From contig CALZFC010000027.1 of assembly GCA_945643635.1 (NCBI GenBank), positions 1 through 64,000 of the forward strand: DNA of 64,000 nucleotides, given 5' to 3'. The notes below the pieces were generated by a model. It searched no databases, was not told the DNA's origin, and saw only the letters and a list, made by a program, of their open reading frames with translations. Of the stretch, positions 33,301-47,760 are shown piece after piece. The stretch is from Allodiplogaster sudhausi. Its lineage: Eukaryota > Nematoda > Chromadorea > Rhabditida > Diplogasteridae. The position numbers and the translations under genes are program-made. The first letter of the stretch is position 1; every line of letters begins with the position of its first letter.

Positions 33301-36300
33301 AAGACAAAAAGAGTTTGTCTTTTGCCTGCTGTGCTCCATATTTATGAAACACTGCAGACAATGCGGTCTCAACTCCGTATTCACTTTCGATAAAGGGGGT
33401 TTGAATTTTCGTATAGATGTGCAGCGATGTCCGAGTGGTTAAGGAGTTGGACTTGAAATCCAATGGGCATTGCCCGCGTAGGTTCGAACCCTGCTCGCTG
33501 CGGATCTTTTTGAAAATTATGTAAATAAATGAGATGAAAATAATCATGTGTAACAAAAATTCGATCAGGATGAGATTCGAACTCACGCGGGAAATTCCCA
33601 TTGGATTAGCAGTCCAACGCCTTAACCACTCGGCCACCTGATCAGACAATTTCATACAAAGACAAAGAGTTTGTCTTTTGCCAGCTGTGCTCCATATTTA
33701 TGAAACACTGCAGACAATGCGGTCTCAACTCCGTATTCACTTTCGATAAAGGGGGTTTGAATTTTCGTATAGATGTGCAGCGATGTCCGAGTGGTTAAGG
33801 AGTTGGACTTGAAATCCAATGGGCATTGCCCGCGTAGGTTCGAACCCTGCTCGCTGCGGATCTTTTTGAAAATTATGTAAATAAATAAGATGAAAATAAT
33901 CATGTGTAACAAAAATTCGATCAGGATGAGATTCGAACTCACGCGGTAAATTCCCATTGGATTAGCAGTCCAACGCCTTAACTACGGCATTGCCCGCGTA
34001 GGTTCGAACCCTGCTCGCTGCGGATCTTTTTGAAAATTATGTAAATAAATGAGATGAAAATAATCATGTGTAACAAAAATTCGATCAGGATGAGATTCGA
34101 ACTCACGCGGGAAATTCCCATTGGATTAGCAGTCCAACGCCTTAACCACTCGGCCACCTGATCAGACAATTTCATACAAAGACAAAAAGAGTTTGTCTTT
34201 TGCCTGCTGTGCTCCATATTTATGAAACACTGCAAACAATGCGGTCTCAACTCCGTATTCACTGTCGATTAAGGAGGTTTGCATTTTCGTATAGATGTGC
34301 AGCGATGTCCGAGTGGTTAAGGAGTTGGACTTGAAATCCAATGGGCATTGCCCGCGTAGGTTCGAACCCTGCTAGCTGCGGATCTTTTTGAGAATTATGT
34401 AAATAAATAAGATGAAAATAATCATGTGTAACAAAAATTCGATCAGGATGAGATTCGAACTCACGCGGGAAATTCCCATTGGATTAGCAGTCCAACGCCT
34501 TAACCACTCGGCCACCTGATCAGACAATTTCATACAACGACAAAGAGTTTGTCTTTTGCCAGCTGTGCTCCATATTTATGAAACACTGCAAACAATGCGG
34601 TCTCAACTCCGTATTCACTGTCGATTAAGGAGGTTTGCATTTTCGTATAGATGTGCAGCGATGTTCGAGTGGTTAAGGAGTTGGACTTGAAATCCAATGG
34701 GCATTGCCCGCGTAGATTGGAACCCTGCTTGCTGCGGAACTTTTTTGAAAATTATGTAAATAAATAAGATGAAAATAATCATGTGTAACAAAAATTCGAT
34801 CAGGATGAGATTCGAACTCACGCGGGAAATTCCCATTGGATTAGCAGTCCAACGCCTTAACCACTCGGCCACCTGATCAGACAAGTTCATACAAAGACAA
34901 AAAGAGTTTGTCTTTTGCCTGCTGTGCTCCATATTTATGAAACACTGCAAACAATGCGGTCTCAACTCCGTATTCACTTTCGATAAAGGGGTTTGAATTT
35001 TCGTATAGATGTGCAGCGATGTCCGAGTGGTTAAGGAGTTGGACTTGAAATCCAATGGGCATTGCCCGCGTAGGTTCGAACCCTGCTCGCTGCGGATCTT
35101 TTTGAAAATTATGTAAATAAATGAGATGAAAATAATCATGTGTAACAAAAATTCGATCAGGATGAGATTCGAACTCACGCGGGAAATTCCCATTGGATTA
35201 GCAGTCCAACGCCTTAACCACTCGGCCACCTGATCAGACAATTTCATACAAAGACAAAAGAGTTTGTCTTTTGCCAGCTGTGCTCCATATTTATGAAACA
35301 CTGCAAACAATGCGGTCTCAACTCCGTATTCACTGTCGATTAAGGAGGTTTGCATTTTCGTATAGATGTGCAGCGATGTTCGAGTGGTTAAGGAGTTGGA
35401 CTTGAAATCCAATGGGCATTGCCGCGTAGATTGAACCCTGCTTGCTGCGGAACTTTTTTGAAAATTATGTAAATAAATAAGATGAAAATAATCATGTGTA
35501 ACAACAATTCGATCAGGATGAGATTCGAACTCACGCGGGAAATTCCCATTGGATTAGCAGTCCAACGCCTTAACTACGGCATTGCCCGCGTAGGTTCGAA
35601 CCCTGCTCGCTGCGGATCTTTTTGAAAATTATGTAAATAAATGAGATGAAAATAATCATGTGTAACAAAAATTCGATCAGGATGAGATTCGAACTCACGC
35701 GGGAAATTCCCATTGGATTAGCAGTCCAACGCCTTAACCACTCGGCCACCTGATCAGACAATTTCATACAAAGACAAAAAGAGTTTGTCTTTTGCCTGCT
35801 GTGCTCCATATTTATGAAACACTGCAAACAATGCGGTCTCAACTCCGTATTCACTGTCGATTAAGGAGGTTTGCATTTTCGTATAGATATGCAGCGATGT
35901 CCGAGTGGTTAAGGAGTTGGACTTGAAATCCAATGGGCATTGCCAGCGTAGATTGGAACCCTGCTTGCTGCGGAACTTTTTGAAAATTATGTAAATAAAT
36001 AAGATGAAAATAATCATGTGTAACAAAAATTCGATCAGGATGAGATTCGAACTCACGCGGGAAATTCCCATTGGATTAGCAGTCCAACGCCTTAACCACG
36101 GCATTGCCGCGTAGGTTCGAACCCTGCTCGCTGCGGATCTTTTTGAAAATTATGTAAATAAATGAGATGAAAATAATCATGTGTAACAAAAATTCGATCA
36201 GGATGAGATTCGAACTCACGCGGGAAATTCCCATTGGATTAGCAGTCCAACGCCTTAACCACTCGGCCACCTGATCAGACAATTTCATACAACGACAAAG

Positions 36301-36929
36301 AGTTTGTCTTTTGCCAGCTGTGCTCCATATTTATGAAACACTGCAAACAATGCGGTCTCAACTCCGTATTCACTGTCGATTAAGGAGGTTTGCATTTTCG
36401 TATAGATGTGCAGCGATGTTCGAGTGGTTAAGGAGTTGGACTTGAAATCCAATGGGCATTGCCAGCGTAGATTGAACCCTGCTTGCTGCGGAACTTTTTT
36501 GAAAATTATGTAAATAAATAAGATGAAAATAATCATGTGTAACAAAATTCGATCAGGATGAGATTCGAACTCACGCGGGAAATTCCCATTGGATTAGCAG
36601 TCCAACGCCTTAACTACGGCATTGCCCGCGTAGGTTCGAACCCTGCTCGCTGCGGATCTTTTTGAAAATTATGTAAATAAATGAGATGAAAATAATCATG
36701 TGTAACAAAAATTCGATCAGGATGAGATTCGAACTCACGCGGGAAATTCCCATTGGATTAGCAGTCCAACGCCTTAACCACTCGGCCACCTGATCAGACA
36801 ATTTCATACAAAGACAAAAGAGTTTGTCTTTTGCCTGCTGTGCTCCATATTTATGAAACACTGCAAACAATGCGGTCTCAACTCCGTATTCACTGTCGAT
36901 TAAGGAGGTTTGCATTTTCGTATAGATGT
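30345..36929. repeat. array block 7: mosaic of fused, short and variant units
   Basis: UGA gene starts: 30657, 31015, 31472, 31992, 32348, 32706, 33062, 33421, 33777, 34299, 34655, 35013, 35370, 35891, 36410. The gattgg T-arm form dominates many of these (32348, 33062, 34655, 35370, 35891, 36410). The last fused remnants of this type are at 36,101 and 36,619. Confidence 0.82.
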
Positions 36930-39900
36930 GCAGCGATGTCCGAGTGGTTAAGGAGTTGGACTTGAAATCCAATGGGCATTGCCCGCGTAGGTTCGAACCC
37001 TGCTAGCTGCGGATCTTTTTGAAATTATGTAAATAAATAAGATGAAAATAATCATGTGTAACAAAAATTCGATCAGGATGAGATTCGAACTCACGCGGGA
37101 AATTCCCATTGGATTAGCAGTCCAACGCCTTAACCACTCGGCCACCTGATCAGACAATTTCATACAAAGACAAAGAGTTTGTCTTTTGCCAGCTGTGCTC
37201 CATATTTATGAAACACTGCAAACAATGCGGTCTCAACTCCGTATTCACTGTCGATTAAGGAGGTTTGCATTTTCGTATAGATGTGCAGCGATGTTCGAGT
37301 GGTTAAGGAGTTGGACTTGAAATCCAATGGGCATTGCCAGCGTAGATTGGAACCCTGCTTGCTGCGGAACTTTTTTGAAAATTATGTAAATAAATAAGAT
37401 GAAAATAATCATGTGTAACAAAATTCGATCAGGATGAGATTCGAACTCACGCGGGAAATTCCCATTGGATTAGCAGTCCAACGCCTTAACCACTCGGCCA
37501 CCTGATCAGACAAGTTCATACAAAGACAAAAAGAGTTTGTCTTTTGCCTGCTGTGCTCCATATTTATGAAACACTGCAGACAATGCGGTCTCAACTCCGT
37601 ATTCACTTTCGATAAAGGGGTTTGAATTTTCGTATAGATGTGCAGCGATGTCCGAGTGGTTAAGGAGTTGGACTTGAAATCCAATGGGCATTGCCCGCGT
37701 AGGTTCGAACCCTGCTCGCTGCGGATCTTTTTGAAAATTATGTAAATAAATGAGATGAAAATAATCATGTGTAACAAAAATTCGATCAGGATGAGATTCG
37801 AACTCACGCGGGAAATTCCCATTGGATTAGCAGTCCAACGCCTTAACCACTCGGCCACCTGATCAGACAATTTCATACAAAGACAAAGAGTTTGTCTTTT
37901 GCCTGCTGTGCTCCATATTTATGAAACACTGCAAACAATGCGGTCTCAACTCCGTATTCACTTTCGATAAAGGGGGTTTGAATTTTCGTATAGATGTGCA
38001 GCGATGTCCGAGTGGTTAAGGAGTTGGACTTGAAATCCAATGGGCATTGCCCGCGTAGGTTCGAACCCTGCTCGCTGCGGATCTTTTTGAAAATTATGTA
38101 AATAAATGAGATGAAAATAATCATGTGTAACAAAAATTCGATCAGGATGAGATTCGAACTCACGCGGGAAATTCCCATTGGATTAGCAGTCCAACGCCTT
38201 AACCACTCGGCCACCTGATCAGACAATTTCATACAAAGACAAAGAGTTTGTCTTTTGCCAGCTGTGCTCCATATTTATGAAACACTGCAAACAATGCGGT
38301 CTCAACTCCGTATTCACTGTCGATTAAGGAGGTTTGCATTTTCGTATAGATGTGCAGCGATGTTCGAGTGGTTAAGGAGTTGGACTTGAAATCCAATGGG
38401 CATTGCCCGCGTAGATTCGAACCCTGCTCGCTGCGGAACTTTTTGAAAATTATGTAAATAAATAAGATGAAAATAATCATGTGTAACAAAAATTCGATCA
38501 GGATGAGATTCGAACTCACGCGGGAAATTCCCATTGGATTAGCAGTCCAACGCCTTAACCACTCGGCCACCTGATCAGACAATTTCATACAACGACAAAG
38601 AGTTTGTCTTTTGCCAGCTGTGCTCCATATTTATGAAACACTGCAAACAATGCGGTCTCAACTCCGTATTCACTGTCGATTAAGGAGGTTTGCATTTTCG
38701 TATAGATGTGCAGCGATGTTCGAGTGGTTAAGGAGTTGGACTTGAAATCCAATGGGCATTGCCAGCGTAGATTGGAACCCTGCTTGCTGCGGAACTTTTT
38801 GAAAATTATGTAAATAAATAAGATGAAAATAATCATGTGTAACAAAAATTCGATCAGGATGAGATTCGAACTCACGCGGGAAATTCCCATTGGATTAGCA
38901 GTCCAACGCCTTAACCACTCGGCCACCTGATCAGACAATTTCATACAAAGACAAAGAGTTTGTCTTTTGCCAGCTGTGCTCCATATTTATGAAACACTGC
39001 AAACAATGCGGTCTCAACTCCGTATTCACTTTCGATAAAGGGGGTTTGAATTTTCGTATAGATGTGCAGCGATGTCCGAGTGGTTAAGGAGTTGGACTTG
39101 AAATCCAATGGGCATTGCCCGCGTAGGTTCGAACCCTGCTCGCTGCGGATCTTTTTGAAAATTATGTAAATAAATGAGATGAAAATAATCATGTGTAACA
39201 AAAATTCGATCAGGATGAGATTCGAACTCACGCGGGAAATTCCCATTGGATTAGCAGTCCAACGCCTTAACCACTCGGCCACCTGATCAGACAATTTCAT
39301 ACAAAGACAAAGAGTTTGTCTTTTGCCAGCTGTGCTCCATATTTATGAAACACTGCAAACAATGCGGTCTCAACTCCGTATTCACTGTCGATTAAGGAGG
39401 TTTGCATTTTCGTATAGATGTGCAGCGATGTTCGAGTGGTTAAGGAGTTGGACTTGAAATCCAATGGGCATTGCCCGCGTAGATTGGAACCCTGCTTGCT
39501 GCGGAACTTTTTTGAAAATTATGTAAATAAATAAGATGAAAATAATCATGTGTAACAACAATTCGATCAGGATGAGATTCGAACTCACGCGGGAAATTCC
39601 CATTGGATTAGCAGTCCAACGCCTTAACCACTCGCCACCTGATCAGACAAGTTATTCACTTTCGATAAAGGGGTTTTGAATTTTCGTATAGATGTGCAGC
39701 GATGTCCGAGTGGTTAAGGAGTTGGACTTGAAATCCAATGGGCATTGCCCGCGTAGGTTCGAACCCTGCTCGCTGCGGATCTTTTTGAAAATTATGTAAA
39801 TAAATGAGATGAAAATAATCATGTGTAACAAAAATTCGATCAGGATGAGATTCGAACTCACGCGGGAAATTCCCATTGGATTAGCAGTCCAACGCCTTAA

Positions 39901-42900
39901 CCACTCGGCCACCTGATCAGACAAGTTCATACAAAGACAAAAAGAGTTTGTCTTTTGCCTGCTGTGCTCCATATTTATGAAACACTGCAAACAATGCGGT
40001 CTCAACTCCGTATTCACTGTCGATTAAGGAGGTTTGCATTTTCGTATAGATGTGCAGCGATGTCCGAGTGGTTAAGGAGTTGGACTTGAAATCCAATGGG
40101 CATTGCCCGCGTAGGTTCGAACCCTGCTCGCTGCGGATCTTTTTTGAAAATTATGTAAATAAATAAGATGAAAATAATCATGTGTAACAAAAATTCGATC
40201 AGGATGAGATTCGAACTCACGCGGGAAATTCCCATTGGATTAGCAGTCCAACGCCTTAACCACTCGGCCACCTGATCAGACAAGTTTCATACAAAGACAA
40301 AAAGAGTTTGTCTTTTGCCTGCTGTGCTCCATATTTATGAAACACTGCAAACAATGCGGTCTCAACTCCGTATTCACTTTCGATAAAGGGGTTTGATTTT
40401 CGTATAGATGTGCAGCGATGTCCGAGTGGTTAAGGAGTTGGACTTGAAATCCAATGGGCATTGCCCGCGTAGGTTCGAACCCTGCTCGCTGCGGATCTTT
40501 TTGAAAATTATGTAAATAAATGAGATGAAAATAATCATGTGTAACAAAAATTCGATCAGGATGAGATTCGAACTCACGCGGGAAATTCCCATTGGATTAG
40601 CAGTCCAACGCCTTAACCACTCGGCCACCTGATCAGACAATTTCATACAAAGACAAAGAGTTTGTCTTTTGCCAGCTGTGCTCCATATTTATGAAACACT
40701 GCAAACAATGCGGTCTCAACTCCGTATTCACTTTCGATAAAGGGGGTTTGAATTTTCGTATAGATGTGCAGCGATGTTCGAGTGGTTAAGGAGTTGGACT
40801 TGAAATCCAATGGGCATTGCCAGCGTAGATTGAACCCTGCTTGCTGCGGAACTTTTTTGAAAATTATGTAAATAAATAAGATGAAAATAATCATGTGTAA
40901 CAAAAATTCGATCAGGATGAGATTCGAACTCACGCGGGAAATTCCCATTGGATTAGCAGTCCAACGCCTTAACCACTCGGCCACCTGATCAGACAAGTTC
41001 ATACAAAGACAAAAGAGTTTGTCTTTTGCCTGCTGTGCTCCATATTTATGAAACACTGCAAACAATGCGGTCTCAACTCCGTATTCACTTTCGATAAGGG
41101 GTTTGAATTTTCGTATAGATGTGCAGCGATGTCCGAGTGGTTAAGGAGTTGGACTTGAAATCCAATGGGCATTGCCCGCGTAGGTTCGAACCCTGCTCGC
41201 TGCGGATCTTTTTGAAAATTATGTAAATAAATGAGATGAAAATAATCATGTGTAACAAAAATTCGATCAGGATGAGATTCGAACTCACGCGGGAAATTCC
41301 CATTGGATTAGCAGTCCAACGCCTTAACCACTCGGCCACCTGATCAGACAATTTCATACAAAGACAAAGAGTTTGTCTTTTGCCTGCTGTGCTCCATATT
41401 TATGAAACACTGCAAACAATGCGGTCTCAACTCCGTATTCACTTTCGATAAAGGGGGTTTGAATTTTCGTATAGATGTGCAGCGATGTCCGAGTGGTTAA
41501 GGAGTTGGACTTGAAATCCAATGGGCATTGCCCGCGTAGGTTCGAACCCTGCTCGCTGCGGATCTTTTTGAAAATTATGTAAATAAATGAGATGAAAATA
41601 ATCATGTGTAACAAAAATTCGATCAGGATGAGATTCGAACTCACGCGGGAAATTCCCATTGGATTAGCAGTCCAACGCCTTAACCACTCGGCCACCTGAT
41701 CAGACAATTTCATACAAAGACAAAGAGTTTGTCTTTTGCCTGCTGTGCTCCATATTTATGAAACACTGCAAACAATGCGGTCTCAACTCCGTATTCACTG
41801 TCGATTAAGGAGGTTTGCATTTTCGTATAGATGTGCAGCGATGTTCGAGTGGTTAAGGAGTTGGACTTGAAATCCAATGGGCATTGCCCGCGTAGATTCG
41901 AACCCTGCTCGCTGCGGAACTTTTTGAAAATTATGTAAATAAATAAGATGAAAATAATCATGTGTAACAAAAATTCGATCAGGATGAGATTCGAACTCAC
42001 GCGGGAAATTCCCATTGGATTAGCAGTCCAACGCCTTAACCACTCGGCCACCTGATCAGACAATTTCATACAAAGACAAAGAGTTTGTCTTTTGCCTGCT
42101 GTGCTCCATATTTATGAAACACTGCAAACAATGCGGTCTCAACTCCGTATTCACTGTCGATTAAGGAGGTTTGCATTTTCGTATAGATGTGCAGCGATGT
42201 TCGAGTGGTTAAGGAGTTGGACTTGAAATCCAATGGGCATTGCCAGCGTAGGTTCGAACCCTGCTCGCTGCGGATCTTTTTGAAAATTATGTAAATAAAT
42301 GAGATGAAAATAATCATGTGTAACAAAAATTCGATCAGGATGAGATTCGAACTCACGCGGGAAATTCCCATTGGATTAGCAGTCCAACGCCTTAACCACT
42401 CGGCCACCTGATCAGACAATTTCATACAAAGACAAAGAGTTTGTCTTTTGCCTGCTGTGCTCCATATTTATGAAACACTGCAAACAATGCGGTCTCAACT
42501 CCGTATTCACTGTCGATTAAGGAGGTTTGCATTTTCGTATAGATGTGCAGCGATGTCGAGTGGTTAAGGAGTTGGACTTGAAATCCAATGGGCATTGCCA
42601 GCGTAGGTTCGAACCCTGCTTGCTGCGGAACTTTTTGAAAATTATGTAAATAAATAAGATGAAAATAATCATGTGTAACAAAAATTCGATCAGGATGAGA
42701 TTCGAACTCACGCGGGAAATTCCCATTGGATTAGCAGTCCAACGCCTTAACCACTCGGCCACCTGATCTGACAAGTTCATATGCGCGGTCTCAACTCCGT
42801 ATTCACTTTCGATAAAGGGGGTTTGAATTTTCGTATAGATGTGCAGCGATGTCCGAGTGGTTAAGGAGTTGGACTTGAAATCCAATGGGCATTGCCCGCG

Positions 42901-45900
42901 TAGGTTCGAACCCTGCTCGCTGCGGATCTTTTGAAAATTATGTAAATAAATAAGATGAAAATAATCATGTGTAACAAAAATTCGATCAGGATGAGATTCG
43001 AACTCACGCGGGAAATTCCCATTGGATTAGCAGTCCAACGCCTTAACCACTCGGCCACCTGATCAGACAATTTCATACAAAGACAAAGAGTTTGTCTTTT
43101 GCCTGCTGTGCTCCATATTTATGAAACACTGCAAACAATGCGGTCTCAACTCCGTATTCACTTCGATAAAGGGGTTTGAATTTTCGTATAGATGTGCAGC
43201 GATGTCCGAGTGGTTAAGGAGTTGGACTTGAAATCCAATGGGCATTGCCCGCGTAGGTTCGAACCCTGCTCGCTGCGGATCTTTTTGAAAATTATGTAAA
43301 TAAATGAGATGAAAATAATCATGTGTAACAAAAATTCGATCAGGATGAGATTCGAACTCACGCGGGAAATTCCCATTGGATTAGCAGTCCAACGCCTTAA
43401 CCACTCGGCCACCTGATCAGACAATTTCATACAAAGACAAAGAGTTTGTCTTTTGCCTGCTGTGCTCCATATTTATGAAACACTGCAAACAATGCGGTCT
43501 CAACTCCGTATTCACTGTCGATTAAGGGGTTTGAATTTTCGTATAGATGTGCAGCGATGTTCGAGTGGTTAAGGAGTTGGACTTGAAATCCAATGGGCAT
43601 TGCCCGCGTAGGTTCGAACCCTGCTCGCTGCGGAACTTTTTGAAAATTATGTAAATAAATAAGATGAAAATAATCATGTGTAACAAAAATTCGATCAGGA
43701 TGAGATTCGAACTCACGCGGGAAATTCCCATTGGATTAGCAGTCCAACGCCTTAACCACTCGGCCACCTGATCAGACAATTTCATACAAAGACAAAGAGT
43801 TTGTCTTTTGCCAGCTGTGCTCCATATTTATGAAACACTGCAAACAATGCGGTCTCAACTCCGTATTCACTGTCGATTAAGGAGGTTTGCATTTTCGTAT
43901 AGATGTGCAGCGATGTTCGAGTGGTTAAGGAGTTGGACTTGAAATCCAATGGGCATTGCCCGCGTAGATTGGAACCCTGCTTGCTGCGGAACTTTTTGAA
44001 AATTATGTAAATAAATAAGATGAAAATAATCATGTGTAACAAAAATTCGATCAGGATGAGATTCGAACTCACGCGGGAAATTCCCATTGGATTAGCAGTC
44101 CAACGCCTTAACCACTCGGCCACCTGATCTGACAAAGTTCATATGCGGTCTCAACTCCGTATTCACTTTCGATAAAGGGGGTTGAATTTTCGTATAGATG
44201 TGCAGCGATGTCCGAGTGGTTAAGGAGTTGGACTTGAAATCCAATGGGCATTGCCCGCGTAGGTTCGAACCCTGCTCGCTGCGGATCTTTTGAAAATTAT
44301 GTAAATAAATGAGATGAAAATAATCATGTGTAACAAAAATTCGATCAGGATGAGATTCGAACTCACGCGGGAAATTCCCATTGGATTAGCAGTCCAACGC
44401 CTTAACCACTCGGCCACCTGATCAGACAATTTCATACAAAGACAAAGAGTTTGTCTTTTGCCTGCTGTGCTCCATATTTATGAAACACTGCAAACAATGC
44501 GGTCTCAACTCCGTATTCACTTTCGATAAAGGGGGTTTGAATTTTCGTATAGATGTGCAGCGATGTCCGAGTGGTTAAGGAGTTGGACTTGAAATCCAAT
44601 GGGCATTGCCCGCGTAGGTTCGAACCCTGCTCGCTGCGGATCTTTTTGAAAATTATGTAAATAAATGAGATGAAAATAATCATGTGTAACAAAAATTCGA
44701 TCAGGATGAGATTCGAACTCACGCGGGAAATTCCCATTGGATTAGCAGTCCAACGCCTTAACCACTCGGCCACCTGATCAGACAATTTCATACAAAGACA
44801 AAGAGTTTGTCTTTTGCCTGCTGTGCTCCATATTTATGAAACACTGCAAACAATGCGGTCTCAACTCCGTATTCACTGTCGATTAAGGAGGTTTGCATTT
44901 TCGTATAGATGTGCAGCGATGTTCGAGTGGTTAAGGAGTTGGACTTGAAATCCAATGGGCATTGCCCGCGTAGGTTGGAACCCTGCTTGCTGCGGAACTT
45001 TTTGAAAATTATGTAAATAAATAAGATGAAAATAATCATGTGTAACAAAAATTCGATCAGGATGAGATTCGAACTCACGCGGGAAATTCCCATTGGATTA
45101 GCAGTCCAACGCCTTAACCACTCGGCCACCTGATCTGACAAGTTCATATGCGGTCTCAACTCCGTATTCACTTTCGATAAAGGGGGTTTGAATTTTCGTA
45201 TAGATGTGCAGCGATGTCCGAGTGGTTAAGGAGTTGGACTTGAAATCCAATGGGCATTGCCCGCGTAGGTTCGAACCCTGCTCGCTGCGGATCTTTTTGA
45301 AAATTATGTAAATAAATAAGATGAAAATAATCATGTGTAACAAAAATTCGATCAGGATGAGATTCGAACTCACGCGGGAAATTCCCATTGGATTAGCAGT
45401 CCAACGCCTTAACCACTCGGCCACCTGATCAGACAATTTCATACAAAGACAAAGAGTTTGTCTTTTGCCTGCTGTGCTCCATATTTATGAAACACTGCAA
45501 ACAATGCGGTCTCAACTCCGTATTCACTGTCGATTAAGGAGGTTTGAATTTTCGTATAGATGTGCAGCGATGTTCGAGTGGTTAAGGAGTTGGACTTGAA
45601 ATCCAATGGGCATTGCCAGCGTAGGTTGGAACCCTGCTTGCTGCGGAACTTTTTGAAAATTATGTAAATAAATAAGATGAAAATAATCATGTGTAACAAA
45701 AATTCGATCAGGATGAGATTCGAACTCACGCGGGAAATTCCCATTGGATTAGCAGTCCAACGCCTTAACCACTCGGCCACCTGATCAGACAATTTCATAC
45801 AAAGACAAAAAGAGTTTGTCTTTTGCCTGCTGTGCTCCATATTTATGAAACACTGCAAACAATGCGGTCTCAACTCCGTATTCACTGTCGATTAAGGAGG

Positions 45901-46718
45901 TTTGCATTTTCGTATAGATGTGCAGCGATGTCCGAGTGGTTAAGGAGTTGGACTTGAAATCCAATGGGCATTGCCCGCGTAGGTTCGAACCCTGCTCGCT
46001 GCGGATCTTTTTGAAAATTATGTAAATAAATAAGATGAAAATAATCATGTGTAACAAAAATTCGATCAGGATGAGATTCGAACTCACGCGGGAAATTCCC
46101 ATTGGATTAGCAGTCCAACGCCTTAACCACTCGGCCACCTGATCTGACAAAGAAACATATGCGGTCTCAACTCCGTATTCACTTTCGATAAAGGGGTTTG
46201 AATTTTCGTATAGATGTGCAGCGATGTCGAGTGGTTAAGGAGTTGGACTTGAAATCCAATGGGCATTGCCCGCGTAGGTTCGAACCCTGCTCGCTGCGGA
46301 ACTTTTTGAAAATTATGTAAATAAATAAGATGAAAATAATCATGTGTAACAAAAATTCGATCAGGATGAGATTCGAACTCACGCGGGAAATTCCCATTGG
46401 ATTAGCAGTCCAACGCCTTAACCACTCGGCCACCTGATCAGACAATTTCATACAAAGACAAAAAGAGTTTGTCTTTTGCCTGCTGTGCTCCATATTTATG
46501 AAACACTGCAAACAATGCGGTCTCAACTCCGTATTCACTGTCGATTAAGGAGGTTTGCATTTTCGTATAGATGTGCAGCGATGTCCGAGTGGTTAAGGAG
46601 TTGGACTTGAAATCCAATGGGCATTGCCGCGTAGGTTCGAACCCTGCTCGCTGCGGATCTTTGAAAATTATGTAAATAAATGAGATGAAAATAATCATGT
46701 CTCGTGTAACAAAAAATT

Positions 46719-46745
46719 CGATCAGGAGAGATTCGAAGCTTTTGC
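46719..46745 (-). pseudogene. truncated tRNA-Ser(GCU) remnant
   Basis: Only the 3' end (cgatcaggagagattcgaa on plus) remains, joined directly to the distal spacer (cttttgccagctg). About 90 bp are missing, and nearby bases are irregular (tcatgtctcgtgtaac). Confidence 0.7.
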
Positions 46746-47628
46746 CAGCTGTGCTCCATATTTATGAAACACTGCAAACAATGCGGTCTCAACTCCGTAT
46801 TCACTTTCGATAAAGGGGTTTGAATTTTCGTATAGATGTGCAGCGATGTCCGAGTGGTTAAGGAGTTGGACTTGAAATCCAATGGGCATTGCCCGCGTAG
46901 GTTCGAACCCTGCTCGCTGCGGATCTTTTGAAAATTATGTAAATAAATAAGATGAAAATAATCATGTGTAACAAAAATTCGATCAGGATGAGATTCGAAC
47001 TCACGCGGGAAATTCCCATTGGATTAGCAGTCCAACGCCTTAACCACTCGGCCACCTGATACTGACAAGTTCATATGCGGTCTCAACTCCGTATTCACTT
47101 CGATAAAGGGGTTTGAATTTCGTATAGATGTGCAGCGATGTCCGAGTGGTTAAGGAGTTGGACTTGAAATCCAATGGGCATTGCCAGCGTAGTTCGAACC
47201 CTGCTCGCTGCGGAACTTTTTTGAAAATTATGTAAATAAATAAGATGAAAATAATCATGTGTAACAAAAATTCGATCAGGATGAGATTCGAACTCACGCG
47301 GGAAATTCCCATTGGATTAGCAGTCCAACGCCTTAACCACTCGGCCACCTGATCAGACAATTTCATACAAAGACAAAGAGTTTGTCTTTTGCCTGCTGTG
47401 CTCCATATTTATGAAACACTGCAAACAATGCGGTCTCAACTCCGTATTCACTGTCGATATAAAGGGGTTTGAATTTTCGTATAGATGTGCAGCGATGTCC
47501 GAGTGGTTAAGGAGTTGGACTTGAAATCCAATGGGCATTGCCCGCGTAGGTTCGAACCCTGCTCGCTGCGGATCTTTTGAAAATTATGTAAATAAATGAG
47601 ATGAAAATAATCATGTGTAACAAAAATT

Positions 47629-47760
47629 CGATCAGGATGAGATTCGAACTCTTTGCCAGCTGAGCTCCATATTTATGAAAAACACTGCAAGAACAATGCG
47701 TCTCAACTCCGTATTCACTTTCGAAACAACGGTCTTCCGTATTACTTTCGGGGTTTGAAT
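47629..47760 (-). pseudogene. truncated tRNA-Ser(GCU) remnant and scrambled spacer
   Basis: The GCU gene stops after gattcgaact and joins ctttgccagctgagctcc. The spacer then holds an unrelated-looking insertion near 47,725-47,755 (caacggtcttccgtattac) before normal unit sequence resumes. Confidence 0.65.
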
